Source of the DNA: Williamsia deligens
GTDB taxonomy: Bacteria > Actinomycetota > Actinomycetes > Mycobacteriales > Mycobacteriaceae
Length of the DNA: 64,000 nt
Assembly (NCBI RefSeq): GCF_024171765.1
Contig: NZ_JAMTCI010000001.1
Location: 1,403,137-1,467,136 of the forward strand
Direction of reading: 5' to 3'
Notes under the pieces: model-generated
What the model saw: only the letters and a program-made list of their open reading frames with translations
What the model was told of the DNA's origin: nothing
The model's database searches: none
Shown here: positions 31,778 to 38,795 of the stretch, one piece after another
How positions within the stretch are numbered: the first letter of the stretch is position 1
Layout of the letters: each line of letters starts with the position of its first letter
Position numbers and translations under genes: made by a program

Positions 31778-33097
31778 TCAGGCGACGTCTCGCGCGAGTC
31801 GCAGTCCCGAGAAGATCTGCCGACGGATGGGATGGTCCCAGTTGCGGAACGTCGCGCGGACGGCGACCGGGTCGGTGCCGAACGACCCGCCCCGCAACAC
31901 CCGGTAGTCGCCGCCGAAGAACACCTCGGAGTACTCCGGGTAGGGGAACATGGCGAAGCCGGGGTAGGCCTCGAACCCGCTCGACGTCCACTCCCACACG
32001 TCGCCGATCATCTGCTGGACGCCGAGCGGCGACGCCCCCGCGGGGTAGGCACCGATGTCGGCCGGTTCGAGGTGACGCTGCGCGAGGTTGGCGTGCTGCG
32101 CGGTGGGGTCGTCGTCGCCCCACGGGTAGCGATGACCGGTCGAGTCCGCACGGGGGTCGTACCGGGCGGCCTTCTCCCACTCCGCCTCCGTGGGCAAGCG
32201 TTTGCCCGCCCACCGGGCGAACGCCTCGGCCTCGAAGAAGCAGACGTGGACGACCGGGGCGTCCGGGCGCACCGGGGTCATGGTGCCGAACACGTCGCGC
32301 CACCACCCGCCGTCGGCGTCGCGCTCCCAGAACTGCGGCGCCGTCATGTCGGCCTCGACGCGGTGCGACCATCCACGGTCACTCCACAACTCACGCCTGT
32401 CGTAGCCGCCGTCGTCGATGAACGCGCACCACCGGGCGTTGGTGACGGGGAAGCGTTCGATCGCGAAGGCGGGCACCGACACCCGGTGTGCCGGGCGTTC
32501 GTTGTCCAATGCCCACGGGTCGAGGTCGGTGCCCATCACGAAGTCACCCGCCGGGACCACGACCTCGTCGACGACCGGAACAGACGTGACCCGGGGCGCC
32601 TCCGCGGCACGCAGAGCCGCTGTGCCCGAACGCAACTGGTGGGTGGCGAGCATCGTCTCGTCGTGTTGCTGCTCGTGCTGGGCGATCATCGCGAACGCGA
32701 ACCCACCGTCCACCAGGCGATCACCCGTGAGCGACGACGACTCCAGCACCTCGAGGGCGTGGTCGCGCACACCCGCCACATATGTGCGGGCCTGTGTCGG
32801 GTCGAGCAGAGGGAGGTCGGGTCGGCTGGCCCGCGCGTGACGGAACGCGTCGTAGAGGTCGTCGAGATCGGGACGCAGCGGGGCGCGCCGCCCCACCTCC
32901 CGGATCAACCACATCTCCTCCTGGTTGCCGATGTGGGCGAGGTCCCACACCAGCGGGCTCATGAGCGGTGAATGCTGGCGCCGCAGTTCGTCGTCGGAGA
33001 CAGCGTCGGTGAGTGCGGCGGTGCGGGCACGCGCATCACGCAGGACGGTCTCCAGACGGGCACGGGCGGCGCGCGGGGTGTCGTCGAGGGCGGTCAT
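31778..33097 (-). CDS. egtB: Hercynine oxygenase (ergothioneine C-S bond-forming enzyme)
   Basis: 439 residues. N-terminal DinB-like domain with iron ligands H55 in LVWDLAHIGNQEE and H141/H145 in AQHEQQHDETM, matching the H-x(n)-HxxxH facial triad of EgtB. The C-terminal FGE-sulfatase domain has PAGDFVMGTD, the ERFPVTNARWCAFI strand, RLPTEAEWEKAARYD, DVWEWTSSGF and LRGGSFGTDP. It couples hercynine with gamma-glutamylcysteine using O2. The ATG overlaps the egtA stop (ATGA). Confidence 0.96.
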   Translation of the reverse strand: MTALDDTPRAARARLETVLRDARARTAALTDAVSDDELRRQHSPLMSPLVWDLAHIGNQEEMWLIREVGRRAPLRPDLDDLYDAFRHARASRPDLPLLDPTQARTYVAGVRDHALEVLESSSLTGDRLVDGGFAFAMIAQHEQQHDETMLATHQLRSGTAALRAAEAPRVTSVPVVDEVVVPAGDFVMGTDLDPWALDNERPAHRVSVPAFAIERFPVTNARWCAFIDDGGYDRRELWSDRGWSHRVEADMTAPQFWERDADGGWWRDVFGTMTPVRPDAPVVHVCFFEAEAFARWAGKRLPTEAEWEKAARYDPRADSTGHRYPWGDDDPTAQHANLAQRHLEPADIGAYPAGASPLGVQQMIGDVWEWTSSGFEAYPGFAMFPYPEYSEVFFGGDYRVLRGGSFGTDPVAVRATFRNWDHPIRRQIFSGLRLARDVA

Positions 33098-34380
33098 CGG
33101 GACACGGACTCCTGTCGGTGGGACTGACTGAGGGTCGGATCGCTCTGCGCGACAGGCGGTTCACTCTGCGCGACAGGCGGTTCACCGCGTCGACAGCGTG
33201 CAGCGGCTGCCGCGACGAGATCACGGTCGATCCCGGCGGGCGTGACGTCGGCGGCGAGGGTGAGCAGGTCGGCGGCGACCCCACGGACCTCGGCGTCGTC
33301 GAGGCCGCACTGCGCGGCACGCAGCCAGGCGTCGGCGGTGGGGGCGGCGATGGCGTCGGCCTCGGCGCCGACGGCGTCGTCGGACATCAGCGCCGCGACC
33401 GCGGCGATCGGGACACGCCAGAGGTTCTCGGGCTGGCCGTCGAGGTACCGGACCTCCAGGTACCCCTGGGGACGGACCATCGGGAACACCGTCGTCACGT
33501 GGTAGGCGAGGTCCGTCTCGTCGGGGCGCCGCCCCACCTCGCTGTCGAGGGCACCGTCCATCCAGTCGGCGAAGGTCGCTCCGGCCGGTGGTGTGAACCA
33601 GTGGTCGTCGGCGCAGCGCACGCACAGCAGCGGCACCGACAGCACCCAGTCGGCGTAGTCCTCGATGGTCTGCGCGTGCGGCGGGATGCGGGTCCGGTCG
33701 GTGCCCAGCCACGCCCGCATGCGTTGCGACGCCCACCGTTCGTCGTCGGCGCCGTGCAGGCGTGGGGAGTTCGCGAACGCGGCGGTCATCGCCGGGCCGA
33801 TGGTGTGCAGGCGTGTCCAGCGCGAGACGGCGTGGTCGGCATCGACGCCGGCGTCGAGGGCGACCTGGACCGCCGCCGTGTTGCACATCATCAGCGATCC
33901 GAAAATGCCCCGACGGGCGAACGCGTCCTCCATGGAGCGGTAGCGGTCGCTGACGAGGATGCGGTGGGGCGGTCGCACGCCGTCGGCGGCGCCGGCAACG
34001 ACCTCGATGTCGGCGGCCGCGAGGAGTGCGCGGAGGTCGCGTTCGTCCGCGGCGAGTGCGGATCCGAGCTCGTCGACGCTGTCGAAGGGTGTGCTGGAGA
34101 GTTCGATCTGCCCTCCCGGCTCCACGGAGACGAGGCTTCCGGAGTTCAGGGGGAGGGCCGGCGAGGCCGGGGTGATGGTGCGGGGGGCGTGGTCACCGAG
34201 TGCGGCGGCGAGGCGCGGGACGTCGGGACGGCCGGAGGGGCGGTGTCGATCGGTGGTGCGGGTGAACCATTCGAGTTCGGCGCCGACGAGTCGCGGTGGG
34301 CCCAGCTTGAAACAGACACGCGTGAGGTGGGCCGCGGCCGCGGGCCGCGAGGTGATCGCCGATGAGGTGGTGGTCGTCAT
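33094..34380 (-). CDS. egtA: Glutamate-cysteine ligase for ergothioneine synthesis
   Basis: 428 residues from ATG at 34380 behind GGAAGG. GCS2-type ligase: VGAELEWFT at the start, LSSTPFDSVDEL, FGSLMMCNTAAVQVALDAG, RLHTIGPAMTAAFANSP, and GYLEVRYLDGQPENLWR. It makes gamma-glutamylcysteine for EgtB. The C-terminus carries a duplicated EPPVAQS unit encoded by a perfect 21-bp tandem repeat, outside the catalytic domain. First gene of egtABCD. TAACAT at 34462-34467 on the minus strand is a candidate -10. Confidence 0.94.
   Translation of the reverse strand: MTTTTSSAITSRPAAAAHLTRVCFKLGPPRLVGAELEWFTRTTDRHRPSGRPDVPRLAAALGDHAPRTITPASPALPLNSGSLVSVEPGGQIELSSTPFDSVDELGSALAADERDLRALLAAADIEVVAGAADGVRPPHRILVSDRYRSMEDAFARRGIFGSLMMCNTAAVQVALDAGVDADHAVSRWTRLHTIGPAMTAAFANSPRLHGADDERWASQRMRAWLGTDRTRIPPHAQTIEDYADWVLSVPLLCVRCADDHWFTPPAGATFADWMDGALDSEVGRRPDETDLAYHVTTVFPMVRPQGYLEVRYLDGQPENLWRVPIAAVAALMSDDAVGAEADAIAAPTADAWLRAAQCGLDDAEVRGVAADLLTLAADVTPAGIDRDLVAAAAARCRRGEPPVAQSEPPVAQSDPTLSQSHRQESVSR
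33143..33184. repeat. 21-bp perfect tandem duplication in the 3' end of egtA
   Basis: CTCTGCGCGACAGGCGGTTC plus A, 33143-33163, is repeated exactly at 33164-33184. In frame it encodes EPPVAQS twice in the disordered EgtA tail. Replication slippage is the likely origin and copy number may vary between strains. Confidence 0.9.
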
Positions 34381-34461
34381 GACACCTTCCCGGTGGAGTG
34401 GAGGCCGCCGCGGGCGGGTCCGGGGGCGCCGCGGTCTACAGCGTCCGACGATGACGCATCG

Positions 34462-34467
34462 ATGTTA
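34462..34467 (-). promoter_or_regulatory. Candidate -10 box of egtABCD
   Basis: Minus-strand TAACAT (TANNNT) in the 123-nt gap after the sensor-kinase stop. It would give a leader of about 75 nt before egtA. No clear -35. Confidence 0.35.
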
Positions 34468-34503
34468 CGGAGTTCCGGTGACAGACACACCTGCGTCGTG
34501 GAT

Positions 34504-36009
34504 CTACGCAGGTCGTACGGGCAGGGTCACCACGAAACATGCACCCGTACGGGACGATCCCTCGACGCATCGGACATCGCCGCCGTGCGCCCGCGCGAGC
34601 GCACGCGCGATCGGGAGCCCGAGCCCCGCACCGGGTGTGTCCCGGGCGCGGTCGAGCCGGACGAGCCTGTCGAAGATGCGATCCCGATCGGCCGCGGGCA
34701 CACCGGGGCCCTCGTCGCAGACGGTGATGACGGCGGTCGTGTCCTCGACGGACAGGTCGATGGCGACGACGGACGAGACCCGTGCGGCGTTCTCCGCCAG
34801 ATTGGTGAGGATCTGCCCGATCCGTCCCGGGTCCACCCGCACCGGGACGGACTCCACGCCCGTGCGCGACACCGTGTGATCGGCGTGGACCAGCGCGGTG
34901 CGTTCGACCGCACCGTCCACGATCGCCCCGAGGTCGGCGTCGACCACCTCGAGCCCGGGGTCGTCGTCGATGCGGGCCATGTCCAGCAGGTCGTCGACGA
35001 GGCGAGCGGCGTGGCGGGACTCGCTGACGAGCAGATCCGACCACCGCGCGACGCGGTCCGGGCGGGTGGCGCCGTCACGCGCGACGGACTCGGCCACGGC
35101 CGACAGGCCGGCGATCGGGGTCCGTAGTTCGTGGGCGGCGTCGGCGAGGAAACGTTTCGTGTCGGCGTCGGCGCGCTGGGCGTTCGCCGCGGCCGCGCGT
35201 TGGGCGTTCTCCGCCGACTCGAGGGCGTCCAGCATCTCGTCCATCGACTCTGCGGTCCGGCCGAGTTCGGTGCCGGGTGAGCGCGGTCGGACGCGGCGCC
35301 CGCGGTCGCCGGAGGTGATGTCGCGGGCCACGTCCACCATCGCCTCGAGGGGGCGCAGCGCCCGCTGCACCGCGAGCAGCATCAGGCCGGCCGCGACGGC
35401 GAGTGCGACGGCGCCGGCCGCCACCATCAGCCATCGCAGCTGGTGGCGGACCTGGGTGATGGAGGTCGTGTCGCCGAGGAGGGTGATCGTCGACCCGTCG
35501 GGCAGCGTCCGGGTGACGACGAGGGCGTCGCCCGGCGGGCCGGGCGGTCCCTGGCCTGCCGGTCCCCCGGGGCCCTGGCCGCCCGGTCCCGACCCGTCCG
35601 GTCCGCCCGCCGGCCGGTCGCCGCGGGGTCCGCGGGCACCGGACGGCCGGGGTGGCGCCATCTGGCCCGGGTCGTCGACCACGGGCCCGGGGGTCTGGTA
35701 GATCGTGCCGTCGGCCGTGCGCAGACGGACACGGATCGCGTCACCCTGCAACGCCCCGACCAGGTCCTGTCCCTGATACCCCTCGGCCAACAGCGACGAC
35801 GCCCGATCGGCGCGGTCGGTGACACGCGACGACAGGTCCGAGCGCAGGCGCTGCCCGAGCGCGACGTCGACGGCGACACCGACCACGACCAGCAGCACCG
35901 CGAACGCCACCGTCACCGACACCAGGACCCGCCACCGCAGGGACGGCGTCGGGGTGGTGTCCGGCGCGGGAGCCCGCCGACGCAGGCGTCCCGGCCAGGC
36001 GGGGCTCAC
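34504..36009 (-). CDS. Two-component sensor histidine kinase with Gly/Pro-rich sensor loop
   Basis: 501 residues from GTG at 36009, overlapping the response-regulator stop (GTGA). Two membrane helices (about residues 24-46 and 183-205) flank an extracytoplasmic sensor of about 135 residues. The middle of it is a collagen-like stretch with GPGGQGPGGPAGQGPPGPPG. Then come a HAMP domain, a dimerisation helix with the phospho-His in FLADAAHELRTPIAGL, and an ATPase with NLAENA (N box), CDEGPGVP and GAGLGLPIARALA (G boxes). It should phosphorylate the adjacent OmpR-type regulator. Signal unknown. The Gly/Pro-rich loop mirrors the divergent collagen-like protein. Confidence 0.92.
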   Translation of the reverse strand: MSPAWPGRLRRRAPAPDTTPTPSLRWRVLVSVTVAFAVLLVVVGVAVDVALGQRLRSDLSSRVTDRADRASSLLAEGYQGQDLVGALQGDAIRVRLRTADGTIYQTPGPVVDDPGQMAPPRPSGARGPRGDRPAGGPDGSGPGGQGPGGPAGQGPPGPPGDALVVTRTLPDGSTITLLGDTTSITQVRHQLRWLMVAAGAVALAVAAGLMLLAVQRALRPLEAMVDVARDITSGDRGRRVRPRSPGTELGRTAESMDEMLDALESAENAQRAAAANAQRADADTKRFLADAAHELRTPIAGLSAVAESVARDGATRPDRVARWSDLLVSESRHAARLVDDLLDMARIDDDPGLEVVDADLGAIVDGAVERTALVHADHTVSRTGVESVPVRVDPGRIGQILTNLAENAARVSSVVAIDLSVEDTTAVITVCDEGPGVPAADRDRIFDRLVRLDRARDTPGAGLGLPIARALARAHGGDVRCVEGSSRTGACFVVTLPVRPA

Positions 36010-36734
36010 CGGGCGGCCCGCAACACGTACCCGAGCCCACGGACGGTGTGGATCATCCGCGGACCGTGGGCCTCCATCTTCCGACGCAGCGCGCTGACGT
36101 GGACCTCGACGAGGTTCACGTCGTAGGCGTCGTATCCCCAGACCGCCTGCAGGATCTGCCGTTTGGTCACGGTGCGACCGCGCTGCGCGACGAGGAACTC
36201 GGCGAGGCGGAACTCGGTGGCCGTCAGATCCAGGACGGTCCCGTCGCGGGTGATGGTGGAGGCGTCGGGGTCGACGAGGAGGTCGCCGACGGTGACCGCG
36301 GCGGCGCGACCACCCCGTCGGCGCAGGACGGCGTCGGCGCGGGCGAGCAGTTCGTCGAGCAGGAACGGCTTGACGAGGTAGTCGTCGGCGCCGCCGTGGA
36401 GTCCGCGCAGCCTGTCGTCGATGTGGTCGCGCGCGGTGAGCATGATGATGCCGGCGTCGCTGCGGGCGCGGACGACGTCGATGAGGTCGAACCCGTCGCG
36501 GTCGCCGGGGAGCATCACGTCGAGCACCACCAGGTCGGGACGGCGTCCGTCGACGAGATCCTCCATGCCCTCCCCCGACGTCGCGCCGTAGGCGACGTAC
36601 CCCGCGTCGGCGAACGCGGCGATGACGGGTTCCCGGATGGCGTCGGAGTCCTCGACGACCACCATCCGGCGTCCCACCCGGAAGTCGCCGGTCCCGGCGG
36701 CGCCCGTCCCCGTCTCGCCCGCTGCACTCGTCAC
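36006..36734 (-). CDS. OmpR-family response regulator
   Basis: 242 residues from GTG at 36734. Receiver domain: MVVVEDSDAIRE, phospho-acceptor Asp in LVVLDVMLPGDRDGFD, Thr in IIMLTARD, Lys in DDYLVKPF. The C-terminal winged helix has LDLTATEFRLAEFLVAQRGRTVTKRQIL, then NLVEVHVSALRRKME and HTVRGLGYVL. An N-terminal extension of about 20 Gly/Ala/Thr residues may mean the true start is internal. Four 11-bp-spaced half-sites lie upstream (36758-36812), so it probably controls itself and the divergent collagen-like gene. Confidence 0.94.
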   Translation of the reverse strand: MTSAAGETGTGAAGTGDFRVGRRMVVVEDSDAIREPVIAAFADAGYVAYGATSGEGMEDLVDGRRPDLVVLDVMLPGDRDGFDLIDVVRARSDAGIIMLTARDHIDDRLRGLHGGADDYLVKPFLLDELLARADAVLRRRGGRAAAVTVGDLLVDPDASTITRDGTVLDLTATEFRLAEFLVAQRGRTVTKRQILQAVWGYDAYDVNLVEVHVSALRRKMEAHGPRMIHTVRGLGYVLRAAR

Positions 36735-36757
36735 GACTACCGATTGTCGTCATCAGC

Positions 36758-36812
36758 CTGAAGACACGCTGAAGACCGCGCCGCGCGACGCCCGTTTCAG
36801 GGTGGCTTCAGG
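36758..36812. promoter_or_regulatory. Two pairs of 11-bp-spaced OmpR-type half-sites
   Basis: Direct repeat CTGAAGAC at 36758-36765 and 36769-36776 (period 11), and TTCAGG at 36796-36801 and 36807-36812 (period 11, the opposite orientation of the same CTGAA core). One-turn direct repeats are the binding geometry of OmpR-family dimers. They lie between the regulator start (36734) and the collagen-like gene (36884). Confidence 0.7.
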
Positions 36813-36883
36813 TCCGGTGCCCACCGTCGTGTGTGCCGCCGGTGGAACCGACGCCGGTGAAGACGAACGGAAGGGATGCCACG

Positions 36884-37624
36884 ATGGCTGACAAGAACGA
36901 GAACCGGGATCCGGCCGGGTCCGCAGACCACGGAGGCGCCGACGTGACGCGCCCCATGGACCGTGTCCACGAGAGCGGTTCCGCCGCAGCGCCGTACTCG
37001 GCACCGGTGTCCGACACCGTGCCGCCCGCCGACACCACCACCGCGCCACGCACCTCGCGACTGCAGCGGATGCGTGCCTCGACGTCCAAGCCGTGGGTCC
37101 CCGTGGCCGCGATCGCGGTCGGCGCGGCTCTCGTCGGCGCGATCGTGACCTCGGCGATCTTCGTCGCCAACCCCGTCCACGAGAACGTCAGCACCGCGTC
37201 GTCGAACAGCGCGCTGCCGGCCTCCGGTGGGCAGAACGGCACCACGGGCCCCGACGGACAGCAGGCGCCGTCGGGACAGCAGGGACCCGGCGGGCAGGCT
37301 CCGGCCGCACCGAACGGGCAGGCCCCCGACGGGAAGGGTCCCGGTGGCAAGGGTCCCGACGGCAAGGGTCCCGACGGCAAGGCGGGTCCGGGCGGACCGG
37401 CCGGTGGCCCCGGTGGGCCGGGCGGACCGGGCTGCGCCCCGGGTGGACCGGGCGCGGGTGGACCGGGCAAGGACGGACCGGGCAAGGGTGGGCCCCAGGG
37501 CGCACCGCAGCCCCCGCAGGGCGGACAGGCACCCCAGGGCGCACCGCAGCCGCCGCAGGGCGGACAGGCGCCGCAGGGCGCTCCGCAGCCCCCGAGCGGA
37601 CAGGCGCCGACGCAGAACAAGTGA
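36884..37624 (+). CDS. Collagen-like single-pass membrane protein
   Basis: 246 residues from ATG at 36884 with AAGGGATG upstream. A polar cytoplasmic N-terminus (about 82 residues), one membrane helix PVAAIAVGAALVGAIVTSAIF, then a long extracellular Gly/Pro/Gln-rich tail with Gly-x-y periodicity (GKGPDGKGPDGK, GGPGGPGGPG) and 13-residue repeats QGAPQPPQGGQAP. One Cys (GPGCAPGG) could cross-link chains. It may form a surface stalk or adhesive, or be the sensed partner of the kinase, whose sensor loop has similar composition. Divergent from the two-component operon and followed by a strong terminator. Confidence 0.85.
   Translation: MADKNENRDPAGSADHGGADVTRPMDRVHESGSAAAPYSAPVSDTVPPADTTTAPRTSRLQRMRASTSKPWVPVAAIAVGAALVGAIVTSAIFVANPVHENVSTASSNSALPASGGQNGTTGPDGQQAPSGQQGPGGQAPAAPNGQAPDGKGPGGKGPDGKGPDGKAGPGGPAGGPGGPGGPGCAPGGPGAGGPGKDGPGKGGPQGAPQPPQGGQAPQGAPQPPQGGQAPQGAPQPPSGQAPTQNK
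37328..37386. repeat. 15-bp tandem repeats encoding GKGPD-type units
   Basis: About four copies of GACGGCAAGGGTCCC (first two diverged: GACGGGAAGGGTCCC, GGTGGCAAGGGTCCC; last partial). They encode the collagen-like tail. Confidence 0.8.
37496..37609. repeat. 39-bp tandem repeats encoding QGAPQPPQGGQAP
   Basis: Two full units at 37496-37534 and 37535-37573 and a third, one codon shorter, at 37574-37609. Synonymous changes between units show they are not a very recent duplication. Confidence 0.85.
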
Positions 37625-37637
37625 TCCCGTCACGACT

Positions 37638-37674
37638 CCGCACCCCCTCCATGCATCGCGTGGAGGGGGTGCGG
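37638..37674. terminator. Strong terminator after the collagen-like gene
   Basis: CCGCACCCCCTCCA (37638-37651), 9-nt loop, TGGAGGGGGTGCGG (37661-37674): a perfect 14-bp stem starting 13 nt after the stop. CACGAC and GTCGTG outside it can extend the stem past a one-base bulge. Confidence 0.85.
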
Positions 37675-37753
37675 TCGTGTGCGGGCCTTCCGTAGCGTGG
37701 GTGGGACGCCGAGCCCAGGCGAGCACCACACCTCGACCGAGAGTGAGCACGCC

Positions 37754-37924
37754 ATGAGCAACTTCCCGCATGACGACGAGTCCCAGATCGGTGAGACCGA
37801 CGAGATCCGCCGCGAGGAGAAGGTCTACGAGGCCGGACAGTCCGACGAGGAGCAGCCGACCGGGGAGATCGGACCCGACGAGCACTCCGCCGGTGGTTCC
37901 GACGGGACCACCGACGGCACCTGA
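37754..37924 (+). CDS. Small acidic hydrophilic protein
   Basis: 56 residues from ATG at 37754. Nearly all polar, Asp/Glu-rich (EIRREEKVYEAGQSDEEQ, then DEHSAGGSDGTTDGT), with no hydrophobic core, so it is probably disordered. The ribosome site is weak (GAGTGAG). It precedes the PrmC-like gene by 7 nt and is likely co-transcribed with it. No family recognised. Confidence 0.6.
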   Translation: MSNFPHDDESQIGETDEIRREEKVYEAGQSDEEQPTGEIGPDEHSAGGSDGTTDGT

Positions 37925-37931
37925 GACATCC

Positions 37932-38795
37932 GTGGGGCACCCCACCGAGCAGGAGATCGTCGGCGAACTGCGCGCAGCGGGCTGCGTGTTCGCCGAGGAC
38001 GAGGCGCGGGTGCTGATGGAGACGCCGCCGGATGCGCGGGGTGCCCTGCTCGCCCGCCGCGTCGCAGGTGAGCCGCTCGAGCACGTGGTCGGGTGGGTGG
38101 AGTTCGCCGGGGCGCGCCTGCACGTCGCGCCGGGGGTGTTCGTCCCCCGGCGGCGCACCGAGGCCCTGGTCCGCGTCGCGCTCCCCCACGCCGAGGGTGC
38201 CGTCGTCCTCGAGATGTGTTGCGGCGTCGGTGCGGTCGCGCACGCGATCGCCGACCGCACGCGCCCCCGCGACGTGATCGCGGTCGACATCGACCCGGCC
38301 GCCACCGACTGCGCCCGCCGCAACCTCCCTCACGCCGATGTGGTCACCGGTGATCTGTTCGAACCACTCCCGACCGCGCTGCAGGGGACGGTGGACGTCC
38401 TCGTGGCCAACGCGCCCTACGTGCCCACAGGGGCTGTCGGGACCATGCCCCGCGAGGCCCGCGACCACGAGCCCGTCGTCGCCCTCGACGGTGGTCCCGA
38501 CGGGCTCGACATCGCACGGCGCATCGTGGAGCAGGCACCGTCCTGGTTGTCACCCGGCGGGATCCTCGCCATCGAGACCTCCGCGGGGCAGGCCCCGAGC
38601 CTCGCCGCGCTGATGACCGCGCAGGGCCTGGCGGCCGAGATCGTCGTCGACGACGACGTCGACGGCCTGGTCGTCGTCGGCCTGCTCGTCGGCGCTGCGG
38701 TGCATCCTGAGAACAAACCGACTGCCGCGACAGTTGAGCCCGGTACACCCGCGCGTCCCACCGTCGGGACCGACACGGAAGCGAGCACACCATGA
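37932..38795 (+). CDS. PrmC-related protein N5-glutamine methyltransferase-like
   Basis: 287 residues from GTG at 37932. SAM-dependent fold: FVPRRRTEALV, VLEMCCGVGAVAHAIADR (motif I), VIAVDIDPAATDCARRN, and the catalytic tetrapeptide as NAPY in VLVANAPYVPTGAV. The family consensus is NPPY, and the NAPY variant is what I associate with a PrmC/HemK-related actinobacterial subfamily. It probably methylates a Gln or Asn side chain, perhaps not in release factors. A Pro/Thr-rich tail of about 35 residues follows the domain. Its stop overlaps the next ATG. Confidence 0.82.
   Translation: MGHPTEQEIVGELRAAGCVFAEDEARVLMETPPDARGALLARRVAGEPLEHVVGWVEFAGARLHVAPGVFVPRRRTEALVRVALPHAEGAVVLEMCCGVGAVAHAIADRTRPRDVIAVDIDPAATDCARRNLPHADVVTGDLFEPLPTALQGTVDVLVANAPYVPTGAVGTMPREARDHEPVVALDGGPDGLDIARRIVEQAPSWLSPGGILAIETSAGQAPSLAALMTAQGLAAEIVVDDDVDGLVVVGLLVGAAVHPENKPTAATVEPGTPARPTVGTDTEASTP

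Noticed and set aside
30905-32971. 688-codon plus-strand frame, and a similar one at 33013-34365.
   Set aside because: Antisense to egtA, egtB and egtC, which are unambiguous.
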